A DNA stretch of 12,655 nucleotides from the NCBI GenBank assembly GCA_020024985.1, contig JAHHSW010000012.1, positions 1-12,655 of the forward strand, read 5' to 3'. This DNA is from Anaeroplasmataceae bacterium (GTDB lineage: Bacteria; Bacillota_I; Bacilli_A; Acholeplasmatales; Anaeroplasmataceae). This document shows, piece by piece, positions 1-7,075 of this stretch. Positions within the stretch are counted from its first letter, which is position 1; every line of letters begins with the position of its first letter. Made by a program: the position numbers and the translations under genes. Under the pieces are notes generated by a model. The model saw only the letters and a list, made by a program, of their open reading frames with translations. It was not told the DNA's origin and searched no databases.

Positions 1-41
1 TATCTAATTTATGGCTTTCTCTAAATTTTCCTTTAAAAGGA

Positions 42-79
42 AAGTAGCTTCCTCAATAAATACATTGAAGAAGCCACTT
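42..79 (-). terminator. Operon-end intrinsic terminator, probably bidirectional
   Basis: Arms 42-57 and 64-79 form a 16-bp stem with a 6-base loop, starting 11 bases after the pullulanase stop codon. Read as minus-strand RNA every position pairs, two of them as G-U wobbles (46/75 and 52/69); read as plus-strand RNA these become A-C mismatches. The minus-strand tail is UUUCC followed by UUUU. On the plus side the stem is followed by seven T residues (81-87), so it could also stop a convergent transcript entering from the left. A second short palindrome (27-34 with 36-43) overlaps the outer edge of the stem. Bases 1-41 show no gene. Confidence 0.85.
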
Positions 80-90
80 CTTTTTTTATT

Positions 91-2790
91 TTATAGCTGC
101 TTATAAGCTATAATTGTTTGGAAGCTACTAATTGGTGTAGCATATCCTAATTGTAAATTCTCAGTATTTAATGTGTCTAAATATAAGGTATATCCATAAT
201 AATCTACTGCTCTTGGTGATTGACCCTCATAGCCATTTGCATGAGTAATCTTATAGATTCTATTATTAATAGTATCCTTAAGCTCATAGGTAATTAGGTT
301 ACAATCATTTGAAACAGAAATCTTAATGTGCTTTGCAGTAATATTATCCTTACAGAATAAATCTGTTGAGGTATGTAAAGCAATTAGCTTCTTATAGTTT
401 TTAAACATCTCAATATTTTGAACCTTTAAGCCCCAATCTAGCTCATTAACAAAGTATGAAGCATTATATGAGTTATGGTTACCACCCTTAGTTCTTAAGA
501 ACTCCTCACCTGCTAGCATGAAGTTAATGCCCTGAGAGGTTAAAATTACGCTTTGAGCTAGCATAGCCATTTGCTTATTAAGCTCATAGTCCCTAACTCC
601 TGCAGCCTTTAATCTATCAAATAGAGTATAGTTATCATGACAGGTTACATAATTTACAGTCTTATAAACCTCGTGCTCACTGTTACCATTAATAACTAAG
701 CCTCTAATACCATCCTTAATAACATTAACATCTGCCCTTAGCTTATTATTTTGGTTAGCTACCCAGCCTCTTTCAGTTACTGCGCTCATACCACCCTTCA
801 TTAGGGCATCTCTTACGCGGTCATTGAAGCAGCCGTAGCCATCATAATAATTCATATTATTTTGAGTTGCAGCTGATCCAGCAGGAAGCTGAACAGATCC
901 AGCATGCCATGGCTCACCATAAACTGTTATTGTAGGATCTACATTTTCCTGTAGATTCTTAGATAATAGGTTCATTGTTTCAATATCATGAAGACCCATT
1001 AGGTCGAAACGGAAGCCACCAAGCTTATATTCCTTAGCCCAGAACATAGTTGAATCAATCATAAACTTTCTAAACATATACATATTAGATGCAGTCTCAC
1101 TACCACAGCCAGAGCCATTTGCAGCGGCACCATTTACATATCTATAGTAATAGTTAGGCATTAAAATATCAAAGTTTGTCTTATTTAAGCCTGCTGTATG
1201 ATTATAAACAACGTCCATAATAATATTAATGCCAGCCTTAGAATATTCCTTTACTAGGTACTTAAATTCCTTAATTCTTTCATATCCATCCTCAGGATTC
1301 TTTGAATAAACACCATCAGGGACATTATAGTTAAGTGGATCATAGCCCCAGTTAAACTTTCTATGTCCAATTCTTTCATCGTTTGCAGCGTCAAATAATG
1401 GAAGAATTTGAACAGCATTAACACCAAGCTCCTTAATATGGTCAAAGCCAGTTGTTACACCCTGATAGCTTGTGCCTGACTCAGCAAAGCCAACAAAGTT
1501 TCTAGCATTTTCAGGCTTACCATTCCAATATCTTGATGAGGTTAAATCTGCAATATGAGTTTCATAGACAACTAGCTCCTGTCTACTCTTACCATTAAGC
1601 TTTACCTCATCCCAGCCCTCTGGATTAGTCTTAGAGAAATCAACAACCATTCCTCTTAAGCCGTTAATACCAGCTGACTTAGCATATGGGTCAACGCATT
1701 CCTGGTTCTTATACTTACCATTAGTTACAACATAGGTATAGTACTTACCAGAGTAATCACCTAAAAGCTCTAGCTCCCAGGTACCCTTAGGACCCTTATT
1801 CATGATATGTTCGCTATAATTATCACTACCACCTGGCATTGCAACCTCTTCACCACCTGCAGCGATTCTTAGTGGTGTACCTGTATCATAAATTCTAAGC
1901 TTAATCTCCCTGCTTACAGGAGACCAAACTCTGAAGGTTGTCTTTTCAGGTGTATAGATTGCACCAAGCTCTCCATCATAATTAAATGCCTTTTGGAATT
2001 GCTCAGTATGGTATAAAGCCATCATATTAGCTGGCTCTACTAGCTTCTTATGGCTATCCTTAAATTCAATTGTACATTCAAAGCTATCAGATAAATCTGG
2101 GAACTCTGTACCTAAATCAAAGGTTAAAAGCTTATTCTTATCAATGAAAATCTTATCGGCACCAACAGTTTTAGAGCCAACAACCTCTCCATTTTTTCTA
2201 ATTTCGTAATCAACAAATTCATTATTTGTGGTTAGCTTTAGCTGTAAATTACCAGCTTGTGTATATTCAGTGAAGAATGAAGTAATCATATCCTTTTCTC
2301 TACCATCTCCAGATGCATAAATTGCTGGATCCTTTGACTTTAAATAAATATTATAGTATCCATAGATATCCATGTCTCCAGTTGCGAATTCATAGAATCT
2401 ATCCTTATCGACATCCTTAGTCCAGCTTGAAAGCTTTCTTACAATGAAGCCTAAGCTTGTTTCTAAGGCTTTTTCACCAAAATCAGTGAATTTTATGGCT
2501 AGGCAGGCACCAAAATCATCCATTTGGTTAAACTCCCAAACCTTACCCTCAATGGTATCAACGCCTTCAGCCCAAAGCCAAACTCCCCATTCCTTATAGT
2601 CATTATCATCCCTGTGATAATGAATCTTAAAGCCCACTGGAGTATCAGATGGCTCTAATGGCTCCTCTGTTGGAAGTGGCTTAGGGCCCTCTGTTGGAGT
2701 TACTGTCTCTGAAGACTTGTTGTTACCTCCACAGCCTATTAGGGTGAGGGTAGCTATTAAAATCATAAAAAATGATAATATTCTTTTCAT
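91..2790 (-). CDS. pulA: Type I pullulanase, surface lipoprotein (GH13_14 with CBM41 and CBM48)
   Basis: This enzyme hydrolyses alpha-1,6 branch links in pullulan, amylopectin, glycogen or their limit dextrins, outside the cell. The 899-residue product begins with a lipoprotein signal whose lipobox LIGC puts the lipidated cysteine at residue 20, followed by a Pro/Thr/Glu-rich linker to about residue 50. Residues 53-135 resemble a CBM41 (pullulanase-associated) starch-binding domain, with IHYHR and a WxW pair. Residues about 275-370 look like a CBM48/E-set domain. The catalytic barrel has the type I motif FNWGYDP (479-485), region I DVVYNH (526-531), nucleophile D596 in GFRFD, acid/base E626 in YGEPW, and H718-D719 in region IV. 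The C-terminal beta domain is complete and the stop is TAA. The ATG at 2790 follows GGAGG with a short 4-base spacer. It is the last gene of the operon, 59 bp after the repeat lipoprotein. The family call is very secure; the exact substrate is inferred. Confidence 0.96.
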   Translation of the reverse strand: MKRILSFFMILIATLTLIGCGGNNKSSETVTPTEGPKPLPTEEPLEPSDTPVGFKIHYHRDDNDYKEWGVWLWAEGVDTIEGKVWEFNQMDDFGACLAIKFTDFGEKALETSLGFIVRKLSSWTKDVDKDRFYEFATGDMDIYGYYNIYLKSKDPAIYASGDGREKDMITSFFTEYTQAGNLQLKLTTNNEFVDYEIRKNGEVVGSKTVGADKIFIDKNKLLTFDLGTEFPDLSDSFECTIEFKDSHKKLVEPANMMALYHTEQFQKAFNYDGELGAIYTPEKTTFRVWSPVSREIKLRIYDTGTPLRIAAGGEEVAMPGGSDNYSEHIMNKGPKGTWELELLGDYSGKYYTYVVTNGKYKNQECVDPYAKSAGINGLRGMVVDFSKTNPEGWDEVKLNGKSRQELVVYETHIADLTSSRYWNGKPENARNFVGFAESGTSYQGVTTGFDHIKELGVNAVQILPLFDAANDERIGHRKFNWGYDPLNYNVPDGVYSKNPEDGYERIKEFKYLVKEYSKAGINIIMDVVYNHTAGLNKTNFDILMPNYYYRYVNGAAANGSGCGSETASNMYMFRKFMIDSTMFWAKEYKLGGFRFDLMGLHDIETMNLLSKNLQENVDPTITVYGEPWHAGSVQLPAGSAATQNNMNYYDGYGCFNDRVRDALMKGGMSAVTERGWVANQNNKLRADVNVIKDGIRGLVINGNSEHEVYKTVNYVTCHDNYTLFDRLKAAGVRDYELNKQMAMLAQSVILTSQGINFMLAGEEFLRTKGGNHNSYNASYFVNELDWGLKVQNIEMFKNYKKLIALHTSTDLFCKDNITAKHIKISVSNDCNLITYELKDTINNRIYKITHANGYEGQSPRAVDYYGYTLYLDTLNTENLQLGYATPISSFQTIIAYKQL

Positions 2791-2849
2791 ACGTCCTCCA
2801 ATAAATTCTTTATAATTTATTTTTGTATTAAATTTTAATTCTAGTAAGC

Positions 2850-4898
2850 CTAAGCCTCACTAGGTACCTCTACCTCAGGAGTAGTTGTTACTTCAGTTCC
2901 TCTCTCTGGAGTAGTTAGCACCTCAGCTCCACCATCAGGATTTGGTACCTCTGGTGCTGGCTTATTAGGATTTTCAGTTATTTGGAAGGCTAGATTATTA
3001 CCTGTAATAACTAAATCAGTTGTTTGAGTAATAACTGATGTACCCTCCCAGCTTGGAGTCTCTCCAGCCTTAACAAATACACATAGAGCACCATCAAGCC
3101 TATTATCAAGGCTTACCTTGTTATCTACAACCTTTACAAAGATAGGATTAAAGCCCTTACCCCAGTAATATACATATAGCTCATAGCCATCCTTTGGTGC
3201 TTCTGGCTTAGATGCTAAAATATTCCAGGCTGCAGCCTCACTATTAATTGTATAATCCTCATAAATAGGATCAGCAGGCTTAGCATTTGGATAAAGGATT
3301 TCTCCATTCTTAGTCTTTAAATCCACAGTTTGAGCAAGAACAGTTGTGCCCCAATCAGCAGGCTCACCCTTCTTAACTAAGGCAAATAGGAATTCCTGTA
3401 CTCTAGAATCCATTAAATAGGTATTACCCTCAACTAAATGGAAGCCATCTAAAACTCCACTTGTCCAGGCAAATACATATAAATCATATTCAGCTGGTGC
3501 TGTTTTACCATCCTTAAGGTTACAAGCGATTAGCTCTCTATCAATTTGATACTCAAGCATCTCAATCTTTGCAGGCTGGTCTGGTAGCACTACTGCTCCA
3601 TCCTTAATCTCTAAATCAATAGACTTGCAAAGCTTTGTGCTCCAATCACCCTCTGTGCTTCCCTTAGGCATGAATACTAATACTGCACCATTTACTCTTC
3701 TATCAGCTACGAATTTAGAATCTGTAACTTTAGAGAACTTACCTGAATCTGGGCTATAGAATGCCCAAACGAATAGCTCGTATTCTAAAGGTAGCTCTAC
3801 ACCTGGCTCTAGGGAATTTCCAACCTTAGTCATGTCTATACTAAATTCCTTATTAAGCTCCATGATAACCTGACCATTTTCAATAATCATATCACAGGTT
3901 TGAGCTAAGGCATTATCCCAGCCTGCAGCCTGATCCTGAATCATATAGACGAAAATGACATTTAATGCAGTCTTTGGAGCCTTGAAGCTACCAGCTTGTA
4001 CTCTATAAAAGCCACCATCTACATCATTACTCCAGGTGAAGGCATATAAATCTGACATCTCAGGTACTACTCCACCCTTAATATACTTAGAAAGTGATGC
4101 CTCATCTACTGTATACTCAACTAAATCACCTGGCTTAATTTGCTCAGGAACAGTGATACCATTAGCACCTACAGAAAGCTTTACTGTTTGAGCTAAGGCA
4201 TTACCCCATGCAGGAGCCGCACCCTTCTCTATAAATACAACATACATAGAAGATGTAAATTCATCAACCTCAACCATACCATCAACTACTGGTACGAAGA
4301 TATTTTCAGAAATACCTCCCATTGGATAAGCATAAAGATCATACTCGCCAGGAAGGCCATCTCCAGGCTCTAGGCCAGTCTCTATATAATCAATATTTAT
4401 CTCAATAGTTCTAGTTCCAGATGGATCAATTGGCTTAACGCCTAAAAGCTTTCCGCCCTCAACTATTAAATCACTAGTTTGGCCAAGGCTCTTATCCCAG
4501 CTTGCCTCAATACCCTTTGGCATAAAGGCTACAACTGCACCAGTTGTTCCCTTAGGAATATAGGCAACATAGTCAATTAATGGAACAAATACATCACCTG
4601 GGTCTCCGCCCCAGCACCAAACCCACATCATTGAATCAGCAGGAATGGCAGTTAAACCACCCTTAAGGCTCATTAAAATATCAGCTTCAGTCGTAGTAGT
4701 CTTTGACCAATCCTCATGAACCTCTGGAACAAAATCATCTGGTACTGGATCAGTGCCTGGATGGGGCTCTACAATATCAGTACTAGGAATATCTGGGTTG
4801 CTTCCAGAAGGTGTTTCCTCCTTATTGCAGGATGCTAATGAGCAAATTGAGCCTGCAAATAAAAATGAGGCTAATAATGCTTTTAAAATTTTGTTCAT
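2850..4898 (-). CDS. Six-repeat surface lipoprotein, candidate alpha-glucan-binding protein
   Basis: I do not recognise this as a named family. The 682-residue product has a lipoprotein signal with lipobox LASC (cysteine 24) and an acidic Pro-rich linker (25-63). Six repeats of 92-101 residues follow (about 64-640), then a Pro/Thr/Glu tail (641-682) with no visible sorting motif. Each repeat has an aromatic strand near its start (WVWCW, LYAYP, LYAFTW, LFVWAF, LYVFAW, LYVYYW) and ends with KG, then a Trp, then QT and DL. The spaced tryptophans are W134, W231, W327, W419, W516 and W617. No catalytic motif is seen. It lies between the GH31 gene (98 bp) and the pullulanase (59 bp). The ATG follows GAGGAGAAG, and the stop is TAG with a second in-frame TAG nine bases on. 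Operon position, surface anchoring and stacked aromatic residues suggest a starch- or glycogen-holding protein; this function is inferred. An adhesin or structural surface protein is the alternative. Confidence 0.8.
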   Translation of the reverse strand: MNKILKALLASFLFAGSICSLASCNKEETPSGSNPDIPSTDIVEPHPGTDPVPDDFVPEVHEDWSKTTTTEADILMSLKGGLTAIPADSMMWVWCWGGDPGDVFVPLIDYVAYIPKGTTGAVVAFMPKGIEASWDKSLGQTSDLIVEGGKLLGVKPIDPSGTRTIEINIDYIETGLEPGDGLPGEYDLYAYPMGGISENIFVPVVDGMVEVDEFTSSMYVVFIEKGAAPAWGNALAQTVKLSVGANGITVPEQIKPGDLVEYTVDEASLSKYIKGGVVPEMSDLYAFTWSNDVDGGFYRVQAGSFKAPKTALNVIFVYMIQDQAAGWDNALAQTCDMIIENGQVIMELNKEFSIDMTKVGNSLEPGVELPLEYELFVWAFYSPDSGKFSKVTDSKFVADRRVNGAVLVFMPKGSTEGDWSTKLCKSIDLEIKDGAVVLPDQPAKIEMLEYQIDRELIACNLKDGKTAPAEYDLYVFAWTSGVLDGFHLVEGNTYLMDSRVQEFLFALVKKGEPADWGTTVLAQTVDLKTKNGEILYPNAKPADPIYEDYTINSEAAAWNILASKPEAPKDGYELYVYYWGKGFNPIFVKVVDNKVSLDNRLDGALCVFVKAGETPSWEGTSVITQTTDLVITGNNLAFQITENPNKPAPEVPNPDGGAEVLTTPERGTEVTTTPEVEVPSEA
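2878..2930 (-). repeat. Degenerate 30-bp tandem repeat encoding the lipoprotein tail
   Basis: Two 23-base blocks, 2878-2900 and 2908-2930, match at 18 of 23 positions and are offset by 30 bp. They encode adjacent ten-residue units, GAEVLTTPER and GTEVTTTPEV, in the C-terminal tail. This looks like a small in-frame expansion of a linker. Confidence 0.65.
2979..4709 (-). repeat. Six tandem protein-domain repeats within the surface lipoprotein
   Basis: The repeats cover about residues 64-157, 161-255, 258-348, 351-440, 444-539 and 545-640. The C-terminal tryptophan of each copy is spaced 97, 96, 92, 97 and 101 residues from the next. Shared features in order are a beta strand (such as EYTVD or DYTIN), a proline turn, an aromatic-rich strand, a Phe or Tyr followed by V, a hydrophobic strand ending in KG, and W with QT and DL. 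The copies have diverged widely in sequence, which indicates old duplications rather than recent DNA repeats. R1 is the most tryptophan-rich (W92, W94, W96), and R4 has lost the QT pair. Confidence 0.85.
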
Positions 4899-4927
4899 AT
4901 TCTTCTCCTCTCTTAGATTATGAATAT

Positions 4928-4958
4928 TTAAGAGGCTAGCCCTATGAAAGCCTCTTAA
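4928..4958 (-). other. Intercistronic stem-loop between the GH31 gene and the lipoprotein gene
   Basis: A perfect 10-bp inverted repeat, arms 4928-4937 and 4949-4958 with an 11-base loop, sits 29 bases upstream of the lipoprotein start. The minus-strand RNA stem is UUAAGAGGCU paired with AGCCUCUUAA. No U tract follows, so it is not a clear terminator. It could be a processing or mRNA-stabilising element, or a leader hairpin if a promoter lies in the preceding AT-rich bases. Confidence 0.6.
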
Positions 4959-4996
4959 TTAATAATTATTAAATTGTATTTAAACGTACCAAGCTA

Positions 4997-6979
4997 TTAT
5001 TTTAGGGTTCTAATGCTGCCGTTTGGCTCCTTACTAACCCCATCATCCATATAATAATCATAGGTAGCGTCATTACCATTTTTAATATATGTTAAATCAT
5101 ACATGTCCATATCCTCAACGCGCATAGATGGCTTAGCTAAAGGTAATAGCTTATTTGGTAAAATAAATACTAATACCTCATTTAAATTAACATTAATAAA
5201 ATGATGTCCCTTTTCTAAATCCATGGTGTCATAATCATTATTTGATCTAAATTTAACCATTTTCATAGGCTCTGGTAAATATACGTATCTACCAATTGCG
5301 TTTTGCTTATAAATTGGGGCAATCATAATAGATTCACCTACTAAAAGCTGATCCTCTATGCTTCTTGCCATCTTATCCTCACTATATTTGAAGGCTAATG
5401 GCTTAAATAGCATCTCATCATTTAAGCAGGCCTTAACATATTCACTATATAAATATGGAATAAGGGCATATCTTAAATTAATAAGGTTTCTAAAATCATC
5501 AGTGTGCTTAAACTGATATAGCTCCTGGCGTCTTGTGCCTATGCAGGCATGATTACGCATTAATGGAGTAAACATTCCAAGCTCAATGAATCTCATCAGT
5601 AAATCCTCAGTAGTATCACAGCTAAAGCCACCTAGGTCAGCTCCTGAATATAGGAAGCCTACCATATTTAGATTTGGTAGCTGATGCATGATAAGCTCAA
5701 TATGGCTCCACCATGATTTATTATCACCAGTCCAAATACCACCATATCTATGCATTCCTACATAGGAAGCTCTTGAAAATAGTAGGGTTCTTTCCTCTCT
5801 AAGCTCATTAAAGGCCTCTCCAGCCGCTCTTGTCATGTTATAGCCATATAAATTATGAACTAGCTCATGATTAATAAGCTTACCTGAAGCATTATGATAC
5901 ATTCTTCCATAATCTACCTTGCTATTAGGAAGCTCTCTTAGCTTATCAGTAAGTGAAAAATATTCATCTAGATTTAAATCTAGCTTACCCTGCTTAGAGG
6001 CTATAAAATCTATACACTCAGTTAATCTATCTGGAGTATAGAATATTGAAGGCTCATTCATATCGTTCCAAAAGCCATCAATGCCACAGTCTATTAAAAC
6101 CTTATATTTATTACCAAACCAGCGTCTTGCAGCAGGATTTAAAACATCTGGATAGTGTACTAAGCCAGGCCATACAGCTGAATCGAATGGCTTACCATCC
6201 TTATCAGTACAAAAATAGCCGTTCTTAACACCCTCCATGTAGCAATCATATCCATCCTCTACCTTAACTCCAGCATCAATAATTGGAATTAGGTGAATAT
6301 GATCATCTTTTAGATTATTAACAAACTCCTTGAAGTTAGGGAATTTAGTAGCGTCAAGAGTAAAATCCTTGTATCTTTCCATGTAATCAATATCTAAATA
6401 AACACATTCAAGTGGAATCTTACTCTTCTTGTATTCATCTACTACCTCCATTACATCCTTAGCTGTTGGATAGCTCCAGCGGCTTTGCTGATAGCCAAAG
6501 CTCCATAAAGGGGCAATGTATGACCTACCAATTAAGCCTCTAAATTCCTTAACTACTGAAGGAGAATCTTCACCATCAATTATATATAAATCCAAATTTA
6601 AGCTTTCCATAGAAATAATTAGCTTATCTGGATCAGTATATCCGATATCAAAGGTTATTTCGCTTGGTGTATCAAAGAAAAAGCCAAGCTTTTTAACACC
6701 ATCAATTAGGATAAAGTTATGTGCACCATATAGGCTATTTTTATTTTCCTCATGGTTTGGATCATCTGAGCACCAGCTCACATACTTCCATCCTCGCTTA
6801 TTGGCACCTCTAAGTGTCTCACCTAGACCATAAACTATATCATCACTCATAAGCTCTAGGCTCATTTGATTACCGCATATATTGAAATATGGAGCACAGG
6901 AAGCCATAGGCTCAATGTCCTTAACAACGGCCTCAGTGCTAATGATGCTACCATTACCTATAATATATTTCTTTACCAT
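4997..6979 (-). CDS. Cytoplasmic GH31 alpha-glucosidase / oligo-alpha-glucosidase
   Basis: This is predicted to release glucose from the non-reducing ends of imported maltodextrins and isomalto-oligosaccharides. The 660-residue product has no signal peptide, so it acts in the cytoplasm. Residues about 1-150 form the GH31 N-terminal beta domain. The barrel starts near LWSFGYQQSRW (158-168) and contains the nucleophile motif WNDMNEP (304-310, D306) and the acid/base D419 in IWTGD. Residues about 540-660 form the C-terminal beta domains. Length and motif spacing resemble the roughly 660-residue Firmicutes GH31 enzymes such as the Ruminococcus (Blautia) obeum alpha-glucosidase, from memory. That group favours alpha-1,6 links, which would suit debranched products. 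The ATG follows AAGGAG with a 5-base spacer. The gene lies 97 bp after malK, with a terminator-like hairpin between. Alpha-glucosidase is firm at family level; the 1,4 versus 1,6 preference is not readable with certainty. Confidence 0.93.
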   Translation of the reverse strand: MVKKYIIGNGSIISTEAVVKDIEPMASCAPYFNICGNQMSLELMSDDIVYGLGETLRGANKRGWKYVSWCSDDPNHEENKNSLYGAHNFILIDGVKKLGFFFDTPSEITFDIGYTDPDKLIISMESLNLDLYIIDGEDSPSVVKEFRGLIGRSYIAPLWSFGYQQSRWSYPTAKDVMEVVDEYKKSKIPLECVYLDIDYMERYKDFTLDATKFPNFKEFVNNLKDDHIHLIPIIDAGVKVEDGYDCYMEGVKNGYFCTDKDGKPFDSAVWPGLVHYPDVLNPAARRWFGNKYKVLIDCGIDGFWNDMNEPSIFYTPDRLTECIDFIASKQGKLDLNLDEYFSLTDKLRELPNSKVDYGRMYHNASGKLINHELVHNLYGYNMTRAAGEAFNELREERTLLFSRASYVGMHRYGGIWTGDNKSWWSHIELIMHQLPNLNMVGFLYSGADLGGFSCDTTEDLLMRFIELGMFTPLMRNHACIGTRRQELYQFKHTDDFRNLINLRYALIPYLYSEYVKACLNDEMLFKPLAFKYSEDKMARSIEDQLLVGESIMIAPIYKQNAIGRYVYLPEPMKMVKFRSNNDYDTMDLEKGHHFINVNLNEVLVFILPNKLLPLAKPSMRVEDMDMYDLTYIKNGNDATYDYYMDDGVSKEPNGSIRTLK

Positions 6980-6994
6980 AATTACTCCTTACTT

Positions 6995-7061
6995 AAAAAA
7001 TAGACCTGCTAGAAGCATAAATTTAATACCAGGTATTAAGTTAATATAACTAACAGGTCTA
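6995..7061 (-). terminator. Terminator-like hairpin (attenuator) between malK and the GH31 gene
   Basis: Arms 7001-7012 and 7050-7061 form a 12-bp stem in minus-strand RNA, with one G-U wobble (7009/7053) that would be a C-A mismatch on the plus strand. Six U residues (7000-6995) follow the stem at once, the standard shape of an intrinsic terminator. The stem has only modest G+C, and the 37-base loop holds a second hairpin. The GH31 start codon is 15 bases past the U run, too close for a downstream promoter, so partial read-through is the likely outcome. The effect would be less enzyme and lipoprotein mRNA than transporter mRNA. Confidence 0.65.
7023..7039 (-). promoter_or_regulatory. 17-base palindrome inside the attenuator loop
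   Basis: TTAATACC and GGTATTAA flank a single central base, a perfect 8-bp odd-centred palindrome. As RNA it could form a 7-bp stem with a three-base loop nested in the outer hairpin. As DNA it has the size and symmetry of a repressor operator. It does not match the CRE consensus of CcpA well, lacking the central CG. The protein or RNA role is not decidable from sequence. Confidence 0.4.
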
Positions 7062-7075
7062 AAATATTAATTTAA

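Noticed and set aside
2801-2820. AT-only inverted repeat (ATAAATT with AATTTAT) before the pullulanase start
   Set aside because: It consists only of A-T pairs with a 6-base loop and is expected by chance in AT-rich intergenic DNA.
4966-4992. Possible internal promoter for the lipoprotein gene (TTGGTA, 15-base spacer, TAATAA)
   Set aside because: The spacer is short and such AT-rich matches are common by chance in this composition; not strong enough to list as a feature.
6046-6833. Plus-strand open frames antisense to the GH31 gene (6046-6228 and 6516-6833)
   Set aside because: They lie opposite a well-conserved coding frame, have no recognisable domain, and are explained as shadows of its codon bias.
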